Below, one piece after another: positions 33,448 through 46,300 of a stretch of DNA of 64,000 nucleotides. Where the stretch lies: the NCBI GenBank assembly GCA_003117195.1, contig BDSI01000057.1:558001-622000 (forward strand), given 5' to 3'. A model generated the notes under the pieces. That model worked only from the letters and a program-made list of their open reading frames with translations. It searched no databases and was not told where the DNA came from. The DNA comes from Eudorina sp. 2006-703-Eu-15. Taxonomy: Eukaryota; Chlorophyta; Chlorophyceae; Chlamydomonadales; Volvocaceae. Both the position numbers and the translations under genes were made by a program. The stretch's first letter is position 1. The number at the start of each line of letters is the position of its first letter.

Positions 33448-35012
33448 TGAGGGACGGGGCCCTCGGGGGCGAGATGGGCGGGGCAAGTCAGGGCGGAACA
33501 ACACATGATCCGTTCCTGTCAATGTCGGCTTTCGTTGCGGAAAGCTCAGAATCCGCAGTACGGCCGCAACGTTGTGGGACGGAGCCGTACAGCGGTTGTG
33601 GAATACGTTGACCGGATGGGCCTGGTGGCGTGTCGGTGTGACGGTGGGGATTGCGATGGGGCCGGCTGGACAGACGGACGGTGGTGCGGCGCGTGGTGGA
33701 AGTGGAGAAGCAGCGCATTGCTGAGGGCAAGGAACATCCGGTAGGACGCTAGAGGGCGGCGAGACAGGGCACGCGCGGGTAGCCAATTCGAGGAAAGGCG
33801 GGACAGACAGGGACGAGCAGTGGCAATGGCAGAGAGTAAGGCAGAGGGGTAGTAGGGATGCTGGCGTGCAGGTGCGCGGCCGACGGCCTGCGCATGCCAG
33901 GCATGCTCGGGCTGGTTCCCGCTGTTGTCCCCGCGGTTGTGCCCGACGTCGTTATGCACGGTGGGGCCAATCACGTTGCGGCGCGGTGCTGGGCGGGGAA
34001 CCCGGGGCCTTGCAAACCCTAGAACATATCGCCTCTGAAACGCCTGACACGCGCGGTGTGCCAGAGTGCCACCTGTCATCGGCTACCTGTCATCGGCCAC
34101 CGGCCGTGTGAAGCTGAGGGGAGAGGGTGGGGCTGCGCGCATCGCCCCGTGTGTCGGCTGCAGTGGGGACATGGTGTGGAGACCAGAGATGCGGAGATCC
34201 AGAGGCACACAGAACCCCAACACAAACCAAACAGATCAGGGGTCTCGTGGCGCCCGTGTCCGTGCGGTTGTGGGCGTACATACACGTCTTGTGTCGTGAT
34301 ATGCCGTATCGTGTCGTACATGCACATGGATATGCGTTCGGTCCGGATCGTGTGGCCTGGGCGGGTCGAGTCGAGTTGCTGTGCTGCGAGGTGTGCGAGA
34401 CCACAACCGTAAGGCTCAGCACCCCAGATGTCCCCACACGTAACGTCATGGCCTCAGCTTTAGGCGCCAACGACAAGGCCTGCCTGACATCCGGATTGGC
34501 TGCCTGCCCTGGACTTGGCTGCCTGCCCTGGGCTTGGCGGCCCGGGTTCAAGCTAGGGGTCACACCAACAGTTAATCTCCTTTCAAGGTGCCTTGGTGAT
34601 CGTTACCGCTGTGAGATTTCCATGAAATTTCGGTGCTGATTTGCTAGTGATGCGCAGCGCTCCGCAGCGCAATCCCGTTAGGTACCGGACTCGCAGGCCC
34701 TGGCACCTCCAACTCCCCGTTTTCTGAACTCTCGGCGTAGGACTCAGACATGCTTCGAAAACCATTCGATGGGTCATGCCGGTGTTCGCTCCACCTATGC
34801 GCGCTGGGCGGTGCGCGACCGGCATGCGGATGCGGCCGTTGCCTGCCGTTGCTTGCAACTGTCACCGAGCGAAGTGCGCTCGGGACTCAGCGCCTAACGC
34901 ATGTAATAGCGACATGGATTTGCCATATATAACATAACAATATCCTTTTATCCAGTGTTCGGACATAGAACCGAATGTAAGAACCCATCAGGTTCGATGC
35001 CTTGAGTTTACA
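33448..35012. other. Intergenic region; promoter of the lysine-rich gene at its right end
   Basis: No gene recognised in 33.5-34.9 kb. A near repeat of TTGGCTGCCTGCCCTGG occurs at about 34495-34535. The last ~100 bp become A+T-rich. Confidence 0.4.
34926..34932 (+). promoter_or_regulatory. Candidate TATA box for the lysine-rich protein gene
   Basis: TATATAA lies about 80 bp before the ATG at 35013, in a locally A+T-rich stretch of an otherwise G+C-rich region. That spacing would leave a 5' leader of roughly 50 nt. Confidence 0.45.
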
Positions 35013-35627
35013 ATGGCTAATCATACGTACTGTCGAGCGAAGGCTCTAGCCCAAAATCGTTGCACAGCGGCGGAAGCGTTGGCAATTGTGGAAAACTTTC
35101 TCGACAGCGATTCTGCGCTCCTTGCGGACGATTTGCGGGTCAACTTGCACAATGTCTCCAAACAACTAGAAGTCCTCAAGGAATGTCCAGAGGCACTCAA
35201 AGATGTCGGCAAGGCGGCTAATGTACAGAATACGGCGGCGCTAACGCCTGGTGCCGATGCGCCTGCCCCAGGGACAGCGCCTTTGGGCAAGAAGAAGGAG
35301 CAGAAACGTCTCGACAAGGCAAAGGTGAAGGCCGACGGGCCGACGGGCGGAAAGGAGGAGGCTGCGCCTGGCACCGCTTCGAAAGCGGATAAGGTGGCCA
35401 AGAAAGCCGGGGAGTCGAAGGATGGAAGCAAGAAGGACAAGCGGGATAAGGGAGGCAAGGGCTCTAAGAAGGACGAGGGCCAGGACGGGGGGAAGGCGGA
35501 GAAGTCCGCAAAGAAGGACAAGGAGCGTAAGAAGGAGGAGGGCTCACGCAAGCGGGCCGCAGAGGAGGTCAAGGAGGGCGGACCAGACACGGTGCGGAAG
35601 GCGAAGAAGCAAAAGGTCAAGGCGTGA
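35013..35627 (+). CDS. Lysine-rich single-exon protein, 204 aa, unknown function
   Basis: The frame opens at ATG 35013 and runs without introns. Residues ~1-65 look globular and helical (AEALAIVENFLDSDSALLA, then VNLHNVSKQLEVLKECPEAL). After a Pro/Ala linker (~70-90) the remaining ~110 residues are mostly Lys, Glu, Asp, Gly and Ala (KKDKRDKGGKGSKKDEG) and end TVRKAKKQKVKA, a likely nuclear or nucleolar targeting signal. The acidic-basic tail resembles those of RNA-binding or nucleolar factors, but that is composition only. No known domain was recognised. A TATA-like site lies upstream. Absence of introns is unusual beside its split neighbours and could reflect small size or retroposition. Confidence 0.7.
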   Translation: MANHTYCRAKALAQNRCTAAEALAIVENFLDSDSALLADDLRVNLHNVSKQLEVLKECPEALKDVGKAANVQNTAALTPGADAPAPGTAPLGKKKEQKRLDKAKVKADGPTGGKEEAAPGTASKADKVAKKAGESKDGSKKDKRDKGGKGSKKDEGQDGGKAEKSAKKDKERKKEEGSRKRAAEEVKEGGPDTVRKAKKQKVKA

Positions 35628-37398
35628 GGGGTGCAATGCGCGCCGTGCGCCGTGCGAGCGGCCGTGCAGGCACCTGGCCAGGGTTAGTTGTCCGGCAGGG
35701 CACTGTGGGGTTTTTGAGGTTTTTCCTTTATGAGGAGGGCCGCATTTGGACACACAGCTGGAGCCAGTGGTGGAGGCTGCCGGCTGACGTGGCGTTTAGA
35801 GCTCAAACTCATGCATTTGCATGGTAGGCGACGACCTTGGTTGATCCTGCCGACTTTCACGGGCGAGTATCAGAGCGCGGCTGACGTTGACGGCGCAGTG
35901 CGAGCCGTGTTGTGCCGGAGGAAGGATTGCCCGATCCGTGCGTGGACAGCTAAGTGGGTTCAGGCAGCTCTCCGTGCAACGGTGCAACGGTGCAGACTGG
36001 CTTCCTACCGGCGTCGTAGATCGGAGCGGGGCTGGCTCGCTCCCGTACGGCATGCCCTTTCGGCTCCCACTGCACGTCACCTTTTCACGGGGTACCCGGA
36101 GTCCGGCTGGGCCGTTCTCGAAGGCCGGCTGGCGTAGGGACCGGTTCGCGTGGTTCGTTGGGTACCCCATGACACCACACGACCACGAGTCTGTTGGAGC
36201 GTTTACTGGGACCACGGTCAGCGTCCCGACCGCTGGTGGGGTCAGCGTCCCGACCGCTGGTGGGGTGGGTGAGGGACACTGCGGGATGCGGCGATGGAGG
36301 TGCGGCGTGTCCGACCGGGCCAACCTGGCGCCAGGATATGAGGCTCAGGGCGGCGTAACCGGTGGTGGTGGCGGCGGCGACGGTAACCTTTCATGCGGGC
36401 GATATTGCACAGGCCCATTCGACGGCCTGGCAATCTCCTGGATGTGTTGGCCAGGGGTGCTCTCCTTGAAATCCTGAACCGAACTCAATTCGACGACAGT
36501 GAACTCAACCTGGACAGGTCTTAAGTTCCAATGTGCTTGACTGCGCTGCCCTTCCTCTTGTGGTTAATGACGGGCGGCCGGTCAGTGGCCTGTGTTGACA
36601 GTCCGGTCTTACCCAGCGGCAGTGTGGCGTCGGCGGTGGTGATGCTGCTGGTAGTGATTCGCTGATGCCATAATGCTGTATAGCATGGATGATGTGGATG
36701 GCCGCGTACGCCACCTGAAGGCAGTTGCCGAGGCGGTGTGTATGAGCGCACCCTCGCGACACGGTGTGGCGGTCGTTGCCTTTTGACTGTACTGTGATGC
36801 AGTGGACAGTGACCGCCAGAGCCGCCGGCGGATGCCCGACGATTCCTCGCCTGGGGACAGCAGCACGGTCAGCAGCACTCGAACCGCGTGGCGAAGAGTG
36901 TGTGTGCCGTACCCACAATCCAACAGTTCTCTGCGAGCGGACGTCCTGCATTGTAGTCACCATTGACCGCCACCTCATGCGCTGTGGCCTCCCGCCTCCG
37001 CCTCGAAAGCCCCCTCATTCGCAAGTGGCTCCCCGGTGATCTCCTCGCTCACCAACATGCAATCCTCCCGGTACTGCTCCACCATCGGCGACATTGTCAA
37101 ACAGTATGGACCATAATGCTTCGGGAGACGAGCTTCAACCAAATGGAAGTGTCAGACGCCGGCCGCGCAGCTCTTCCCGTCGATACAATTTCCGCCAGCG
37201 CTATGATAGCCCGCCCGCCCATTTGCTTAACAGCAAATGCTCCGCTGCTGCACTCCGCATTGCACCCGAGTGTTTGAATGATACCGCAGACCCCGTGAAG
37301 GGTCACACAGCTGCACAGCGGCTGCAGTGCTGATGTGGCTGCTCCTCGAATGGATCGCGCTGCAGCAGCCAAGCCGCCGAAGCGCTCCCCGTCATCAC
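35628..37398. other. Intergenic region, mostly featureless
   Basis: No recognisable gene. Contains the 24-bp doubling at 36216-36263. The stretch separates the lysine-rich gene (+) from the 3' end of the giant gene (-), so both transcripts should terminate here. Confidence 0.4.
36216..36263. repeat. Perfect 24-bp tandem duplication
   Basis: The unit starts GGTCAGCGTCCCGACCGC and occurs twice back to back without a mismatch. Confidence 0.95.
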
Positions 37399-40300
37399 TC
37401 AAACTCCTTTCCCACCGCGACCGCCCGCAATCGCGGCCGCGCCCACGCCGGCCCGGCCCGCCGTGTCGCCCGGTGGCCTCAGGTAGGGGTCGCCCGCGAA
37501 CAGCTGCTGCGCCAAGCCGCCGCCGGCGGGCCCCGCCTGCGGCCCGCCCGACCCTGCCAAAGCTGCCAGAGCCCCACCTGCGCCGTACAGAGCCGCACAT
37601 CCCAGGCAGGTCAAGGACGTGGATGCAGTTGGGCGAAGCAATGCGGATGGCCAAGAAAGGGATCATGGCTTGAGGAGCTGAGCCTCCAAGCACTGAGCAA
37701 CGTGTCGGGGTTGTAATATTTGGAAGGGCGCCCGGCGACGATGCGGCGTCCCGCTGCGGGGCGGCGCCGTGCAGCTCACGGTCTCATTCCCACACGCCTT
37801 TCCCTGACTAAGCAGTGCAGCCGACGCAACCGCACAGCGCCCCGCTGCGGTCCGCCTCCACCTTACCTGGCGCCCCCTGTGAGGGGGCCGCAGCGGCGCC
37901 GCTCGCTCTGGACTGCCTGCGGGGGCCGAGGCAACGAAGGAAGGGCGCCCTTGGCGGGAAGATGTCGCCCTGGTCACGGCACGTGCTGCCGAGGGACACC
38001 CACCCGCAGGGGTGCTGGCTGGCGAACAACAAGACACTTTGTTTTTGATTGGGGGACAGCAGGTGAGCAGCAGGTGTACAACCTGGGACCGCACGGTGGT
38101 AAGGCTGGCTCGGGCAGAGCGGGTCATCAAGTAGGCCTGCAGGGCTCTCGGAGCTCAGGCTTGGCCCCAGGGGCAATATCGCTGTTCGTGTGCCGGGAGA
38201 CATGCACCTGCGCCGCCTCCGCCACTCACCTGACTCGCCGGAGCAGACTGTTATTTGTGCTGTTGCTGTTGCTGCGGCTCGGCTGCGCCCTTCCTGGAGC
38301 TGTACCGCCGCCGGCGCCGGCGCCGCCGTCGCCAACGGGGCCGCCGCCACGGCCCTCCGCCCCCAAGCCCGCACCCGCCAATCCGTGTGGCCTTTGCGGC
38401 TCGGCCTGAACCTGCCTTTCCACCAACGGAGCGAAGAGTCGGAAGGGCGAAGCGGCGGGCTCCCCGGGCGCTGTGGGGCGGATGTGCTCCCCTGCCGGGA
38501 CCTGCGGGTTTGCCGCCGGGTCGGGGCTGTGCAAGGTGCGCCTGACGGACCTTGCAGCCCCGGGGAATGCTCCTGCTGTGCCCGAGGCTACAGCCGCACC
38601 CTGGACGGCTGCAGCAGCGGCACCCGCGGGATGCCCACCGGCACACCTGCCCCCCTCAGCCGTCTGCTGCCCGTGCGGAAGGGCCGAGTCGTCGAACGTC
38701 ACTCGCCGCACTCGCTTGGCGGCTGGGTCGGGCGACGAGCCGGTCGGCCTCGCGCGCGCTGCCGCCGTCGCTGCCGCTGCGGCGCTCGCGGTGTTCCCGC
38801 GCGGCTGTCCGGGTGGTCGCTGCGCTGCGGCCTTGGGTTGAGGTTCGGGTTCAGGTCCGGGCTCCGCATCCACAAAGGAGACCCGCGATTGGTGGTGGAG
38901 GTGGTGATGGTGGCCATGCTGCTGCTGCTGGGACCCAGCCACCCGCAGCGCAGCCTTTGGCAGCTGCTGCTGCTGCTGCGGTCGTTGTTGTTGCTGTTGC
39001 TGCTGTTGCTGTTGTTGCTGCTGTTGCTGTTGTTGCTGCTGCCGCTGCTGCTGCTGCTGCTGCCGCTGCTGCTGCGGCGGCGGCTGCTGGCCATTCCCTT
39101 GATGCTGAGGCACGGGTGCCGCCGCCACGGCCGCCACCGCAGCTACAGCCGCCACCGCGACCGTGGGTGCACAGGACGTCGCGACTGCTGCCTTGAGCGC
39201 GGGCCTCAGAGCCGGCTGTCCGGGGGGATGGCCGGACAGCGGCCGCTTGCGGGATGGAAGCGGTCCACCGCCGCCAACCGCAGCGGCGGCGCCCGTGCCT
39301 CCACCGCCTCCGCCGCCTGATTCGCCTCCACCTGCTTGGCCGCCGGTGATGCCCTGCCGGTGCTGTGTTGGCATCCGCACCTCCGTGGACCGGCCGGGCG
39401 CAGCGACCTGGCGGACCGACGCCGCCGCGTGTTGGCCCGGGACCGATGCCGCGGCACTGGTGTACGAACCCTCAGGCTCGCTCGATTGCGGCCCCACGGC
39501 GGCCACACCCGCAGCGGCCCCGCCTGCAGCCGCCCCGCCTGGGGCCTGGCGTCCCGCCCCGCCGGCGCCGCCTCTCGAGGTGTTCCGCAGTCCCGAGAAC
39601 TCCCTCCCGCCCTCGCAGCTTTCCGCCGGCAAGCCCGCCGCCGACCCATGAGCCTCCGCCCCCAGTCGCGCGCGCTGTGCGGGAAGCTGCGCACCCGGTT
39701 GGCGCAGTGAGGTGGTCCGCGGTCCCGGTGCCAGCCAGCCCATCAGCGGCCGCAGCGGCGTCAGCCGCGGCGCCAGCGACGCCGCATCACGCAGGTTGCC
39801 GTCAGCGACGTCGCCGTCGGCATCGCTGTCGGCAGCTGTGGCGCCGGCGCCGGCGCCGCTGCTGGCGGCGGCGCGCGTTACGCCGCCGGCGCTGCGGCTG
39901 CCGCCCCGCGTCGCTATGCTGACCGTTGGTGACGTGTACTCGCCCACCCAGGCACGTCTGTTGGGACGCACGGCGGGACTGCCAGCGGACGACACTGCCC
40001 CGGTCGCCCGGTAGACTTGCAGCCCCTCAGACTCCGCCTCACTCTGGTCCAGGGCCATGGTCCCAGTCCCGGCAGGCTCCAGGGAGTACCCGCCCAGCCC
40101 AGATACCTCCCCAGCGGCCTCTGCCGCCACTTCGCCGCCGCCCTCGCTGTCCGGGGCCGACGGGTCGGTGCCGCCGACCCCGGGTGCGTGCATCCGCGAC
40201 GCCGCCGCCGCCGCCGTGGCGTTGCTGATGACCTCCGAAGCAGCCGGCAGGGCGCCGGCAGGTGGGGCCGGCGCTGCGGCTGGGTGACGGCGGGGGCGCT

Positions 40301-43300
40301 GCTGCTGCCGTTGCTGCTGTGGGTGATGCTGCTGCTGCTGCAGGAGCGGGTCTATCGGGGGCTGCGTGCGCGGGTGTTGATGGTGTTGTTGGTGCTGATG
40401 GTGCGGTTGTTGTGCCTGATGGAGGTGTGGACGTGGCGGTAGTCCGGGCTCATTGGGCCGCGTGTGGTTGGAGTAGCCGCCGGAGGGCACCGCCGCCGCG
40501 CTGTTGTCCTGACCGTCCCCGAAGCCGTACTCCATGTACGGCACTGGTACGAACGGTCCGTACGGCGCGTACGGATTGACCCCGTGGGGCATCGCCGTGT
40601 ACGGCATGCCCGGGATGGGCGCATAGCCGTGCTGCTGTAGCTGGGCAGGGTGGGGGAAGGCTCGAGGCCCCAGGTGCGCGACGCCCTGACCGTGGCGGTG
40701 GACCTCCGAATACCCACTGCGGGCGGGCAGCTGCGGCGGCGGCGGGTAGGTACCGCCGTACTCGGTCGTGAACGGCAGTTGCGGTCCGGCGGGCACGGCG
40801 ACGTGAATTGGCTGATCGGCGCGGCCGGGGTAGTGGACCGCAGGCGGCGGCGGAGGCGGCTGTGTGGCCTGGATTGGTGGCGACACAACCGCGGCAGCCG
40901 CGAACATGCCATCGACATTGTTATGCGCCGCCGTGCCGTCCTGGTCTCGGTCCCGGGCTGGGGCCTGGGGTTCCTGTGGGTCCTGCACTCTGGGCCGCTT
41001 GGCGGTTCTCCCCGGCAGCGCCTCCGGGTCGTCCTCAATGCCACTCAGGACCGTCGTACCCTCTCCCGCCGTCGCGTGCACCGCTTGGCAGCCCCCCACA
41101 CCGCCCTGGCCCCCCTGTCCAGCCTGCGTCCACTGAGCCCCGTGTGCCCGCTGCTGCTGTGGTGGTGGGCTTGCCGCATGCCGGGCATGCTGTGCATGCT
41201 GTGGCTGCTGTGGCTGCTGCTCGCGCGCCAGCTGCTGTGCTTGCGTCGTCCCCGCGGCTGCTGCCGCGGCAGCCGACGGCGCTTCCGCTGCCGCCCCCGG
41301 CACCGCCGCGGAGGCCAACCGGGGCGACGAGGCCGCCGACATGCCCCCCGCCGCAAGCAGCTCCATAAGGCCCCGCCGTATTCCCTCCGAGCCCAACGCC
41401 GCCAGATCCGAGTCGGCGCCCGGCGCCAGTGCCAGCAGCAGCGCGGCCATGTGGGCGCCACCCGCGCCGCCGGCGGCCGCCGTGGCAGGAAAAGTTAGGA
41501 TGAGGGGCTCAGCCGCCGCGGTCGGAGGCGTCGCGGCAGCTGTGGCGGCCGCGAGGGGTGCCGCTGTGGTGCCACCCGACCTCGCTGGCTGCGTGTGCGG
41601 CGCCGGGAGGCATCCGTCCTGCTCGGCGAATCGACCGCCGCCTCCATCCCTGGACCGCTCGCCGCGCGTTGCGGCAACCGAATTCGCTTCACGGCCGACA
41701 CCGCCAACGCTGCCGCCGCCGCCGCCGCCGTCGCTGCCCGCACCCGACCGCCATCCCGCCAAGCTGACGGCCGGGAACGCCCCAGAGGACGGCGCACCCG
41801 CGGCGGTTTCGGAGCCATTCCCCACAAAGGGTGAATGGCCCCCGCCTTCCTGCCTTGCGCTGTTCGCCTGCACGTCGTCCGCGTGCCCGGTGAGGTCTGC
41901 CAGGGCTGCCGCCTCGGGCCCGGGGGCCTGGCTGTCGCCTCCGTCTCCGTACCCCACACCCGCTTCTTCCTCTGCGCCCCATGGGACAACAACGGAGCCT
42001 CCTGCACTCGACCCTTCAGGAGCGGTGCGTCGCGCTCCGAACGACACCGACTCTGCGGCCGCACTCGCCCGTCCGACCGCCCGGAGCCCGAGCCCGAAGG
42101 AGAAGGTGCCGCCACTGCCGCTGGCATCCTGACTGTCGGCTGCCAAGCCCGGTTCCATCGGCTTCGGCAGCAGCACTGCCGCCGGCTCGGGTTGGAGTGG
42201 TAATGGATGTGGGACCGTCCCGCTCTGACGGTTTTGAGGCGGCTGGGGCTGGAGCTGGGGCTGCGACTGCTGCCCAACCCGCTCTGGCGCGTTTCGGTGC
42301 AGTGGCTGCGGTGGCTGCTCCGGGACGCTGACGCTGACATGCGGATGGGATGGCGGTGGCTGCGACTGCGGCTGCTGTGACAGCGGGTGCGGGCGCGTCT
42401 GCGGGTGCGGTGGTGGCGAAGGCGACAAGGGCTGCGCGGCGCGTGCCCCTGCACGGGAGGCGGGCGCCGCCGGTGCCGGTACCGGTACCGCTCGAGGCTG
42501 TGCTTGCTGTGTGGACAACCGCACTGGCGCCTCATCGTCGAACAGCGTGCCAGTAGGAGGTTGCGATGAAGCGGCCGCGCCTGCCGGGTGCCCCTCCGCG
42601 CGCCTCGCTGCGGCTCCGTCCGCTGCTCCGGCTCCCGCAACGCCAGGCGCCGCCGCCGCCCTGTTCGGTGACCCGTGTGTCGTCGGCATGCCCGACGGAC
42701 CACCCGCTCGTTGCGATGCGAGGCCGGCCTGAAACGTCCGCATCAGCTGCGTGACGACGCCCGAAGACAGGCCGGGCAGCGCGGCGCCTGCCGACCCGTG
42801 GGTCGCTGCCGTGGCACGTGCGCCCCGCAGCTTCTGCTCCGCCAGCAGTTGCTCCTGGCGCACGAACACCAGCATCATCTCAGAGTCCGGCGCCTGAGAG
42901 GGCGCATCCGCCCAGAAGTCCTCCGGGGACAGACCGCTGGGATGGGGCCTGGCTTTTGGGAGGGGTGCCGCCGCGGCAGTGGCGGCAGCGGACCCATGGG
43001 TCGGCGGCGCGCGGGCCGGTTCCGCCGTTGGCGCGGCCGGACCCGACCGGCACAGATCTGCTGCATCCAATCCACTGGGAGGGCCGTTGGCGCGACCGTC
43101 TTCACACAGGTTGTCAGCCTGGGCTGGTCTTGGCGGGGCAGGGGCTACGGCCGCGTTCCGAGACGGTACAGCCTCCACCGCCGCCGCGCCCACCGCAGCG
43201 CTCCGGCCGCTCCCTCCCGCGCCTGCCCCCACGCAGAGCCCCTCCAGGCCACCAGTCCGCTCCAGGGAGCTGCCCAGACGCTGCAGCCGCTCACCCTCCG

Positions 43301-46300
43301 CACCACCCGTCGCATCCCCGTTCGGCGCATCGGCGGCGTCGGCGGTAGCGGCGCCGGCGACGTCGGCAGCCGCCTCCCTGGTGCCAGGTGGCTGAGCTGC
43401 ATCAACCGGCTCAGCCGGAGTCCCTGCCCAGGCAGCGAAGGGCGACACCCCTAGGCGCTGCAGGGGCCGCAGTCCGCCGGCCCCCAGCCGCGCCCCGGCG
43501 GCGCGGCGCTCCTCATCCTCGGCCGCCGTGATCTCCTGGATGAGCCGGTCCAGCATCTTCAGACCCGGCGCGCCGGGGAACGGCGTCTCGCCTGAAAGGG
43601 TTGGTGACAGTACGACAGGGTGAAAAGCCCCGAAGTATATGGTATGGGAAGGTTGGCGTGTTGGGCTGTCTCAGCTGCTGGGGCGGGCCGGGGCGGGTGC
43701 AAGCAGCGCAGCCACCCGCACGCAGCTGTGGACCAGGCACGTGGGAGTGAGAGAGACACGGCACACGTTTAGTAGAGCACCCCAGGGAAGTTTGGAAGCA
43801 TGAGGAGTGCCGCGTGCTAGTGCCGGTAAAGAGAATCAGGGCGTGCATGCAGAGCCTGAACCCCAGGTCGCGTTTCAGTCGCGATTATCCTTCACGGTGC
43901 ATCCTTACTCCTCCGCCTCCTTATCTTGATCCTGCCCTATTGCGTCGTGGACCCGCCCGCCTTCTTACGTTCACATACGGTTTGGACGGGTCTCCTCGCT
44001 GAACCCATCACCCCCCCATACACACATACACACACATGCATACGCGCGCGCTCGCACCACGCACCCATCCACGCACCCGCGTACGACCGCCGCATGTGGC
44101 GCGACAGGTCGATCGTCTCCGGTGTCGGCCGCTCCGACTCCGAAGCCACGACGGCGGGGTCACCACCGCCCGTCGCGTCCGTCGCCGCGGTGTCGATGGA
44201 CGAGCGGCGATGCAGGCGCCCGGGTCGCAACCACGCTCTAGCGCCGGTGCGTCCTTCCCGCGCTCCGGCGCCGGGTGCCGCGACGTCTGTTTGTCGGGTT
44301 GCGGTGACGTCCGTCGGTCCGTCGGTCGCGGCGTGTGTGCCCCCTGTGCGCTTGCATCGTCCCTGCCACCCCTCACCCAGCAGCCTTGCGAACTGCGCCC
44401 GTACCTGCGGAGAAGGGGAGTAGAGGACATTGGTGGACATTAATTATCAAACCGCGCTGACTGTAAGGCATAGGGGTGTACCCGAAGGCACATGCGCTGG
44501 AGCCTGGAGGCTTCGGTTGTTATTGATGACCCACGGATCCACTGGCCCATGGTTCTTTAACGACAGAGGTGGTGCTTCGTACCCTAAAGCCTAAGCGTCT
44601 TTAGCCTTTGCACTGCAGACTACACCTTGGGCGCGAGAGACCCGCAAATCCGCAATGCTCCTACACGACGGCCCAGAGCGGCCCGCCGCAAGTCCTGTCC
44701 CCCTACTCGGTTCGGCCACGGGGCCTGCCTGCCTGCCTGGTACCCATCCGCCTTCTGCCGCAACAGCCGCAGTCAAGGCGCTGTTATACGGTATGCTACC
44801 GATGGCGGCTCCTTTCAACACGGAGACAGTACACATGTGGCAAGATGTAGGGAGGGATTACCGTACACTCCTTGGAGGGTGTCGTACGCACGAACAAAAA
44901 GAGCCAAAACGACACGTCCGGTGATGCCGACCGTGGGATTGGTTTTGTTGGTTGTTGCTGACGACCAGCAGTCCCGGTCCCACCTTTTCCCTCGCCAGTA
45001 TCGCCTGCGTGCGCAGCAGCTCGTCCCCGGGCAGTGAGACGTCGGAGGCGTCCGAGGAGGCCCGGCTGGCGGAGACGCCGTCCGCCCCGTCACCACCCAG
45101 CTCCGATTCGTCGGAATTGCCCGCACGCTCAGGCTGCTGCTGCTGCTGCCGGCGGGGCGGCTCTGCGTTGTCAATGCTGGCCCGCATCGCATCCTGCTCC
45201 TGCCCGTCCTCCTGCGCCGCCGCTGCCGCTGCCGCCGCCGTCGCGTGCGCCTGATGCCGCACCTCGTGCTGTCGTCTCTGAGCCGCCGCCGGCTGATTCC
45301 CCTCCTGCTGAACCCCCGGACCTGCCCGCCGCACTACGCCTTGCGGCGCTGGTCCGAAGGTCTCCTTCCCTGCCACCTCCTGGGCAGGGGCTCCGGGCCC
45401 ACCGCCAAGCTGATCATGCCCGACCGCGTCCGTCGGCTCTTGCAGCGGTGGAGGCCGCTGCGGCTGCGGCGTCCTTTGCTGCTGCTGCTGCTCTTGCTGT
45501 CGCCGCCGCTGAGTGGGCGGCCCCGACCGCTCCGCGGCCTCACGGTGCCCACACACGTCGCCGCCGGCTTGGACACCACCACCAACGCGGCCGCCCCCAC
45601 CAGCAGCCACAGTCTCCTCCATCGCCCGACCCCCTACCTCCTCCGCTGCCGACGCCGTCGCCACCGGCACCTCGAGGTTTGCAGCTCCCCACGCCAGGCT
45701 GCCATCCGCCCGCTCCCCAGCCGGCTGCCCGCCGCCACCTTCCAGGTCCTCCGCCTCCGGGACCTCCAGCTCCGTCACATCCAGCTCCGAAACCTCCGTC
45801 TCGGGATCCTCCAGCTCCGGAAGCACCGCCGCCAACATCCGGGCCAGGCGCGCCAGAGGGGAGCGCGCGGGCGGCCTGCGGCTGGGAGTGGTCTCGCCAC
45901 GGCCGGCACCGCCGCCATCAGCGGCAAGGGCAGTGGTACCGGCAACCGCAGAGGCAGTCGCAGTGGCAGCGGCAGCCACAGCGGCTGCGGCAGCGCCGGC
46001 GGCGGTTCCCATGGTCTGCCTTTCCGGCACTGGCGCTGCGGCGATGCCGGGCGCCGGCTGCGCGATCGGCCCTGCCGGTGCCGGCCATTGTACCTCTGCC
46101 GCACGGTGCCGTGGCCGTGGCGGATGCTCTCCGCTGGCTGTCCGTGGAGGGGCTGCCGCCCCGCCTGGGTCGTCTCTGCTGCCGGGTGGGCGGCCGCTGA
46201 CGAGCTGCTCTTCGGCTCTCGCACCGCAATGCTCCGGCGGAAGATGCGGCGGCAGCGTGGGTGCACCCGGGTCTTCCGCTGGCTCCCTCGCACTGGCAGG

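Noticed and set aside
38255..39320. Plus-strand Leu-rich frame in the 38-39 kb region
   Set aside because: Antisense of the polyglutamine tract; CTG/TTG runs translate as Leu.
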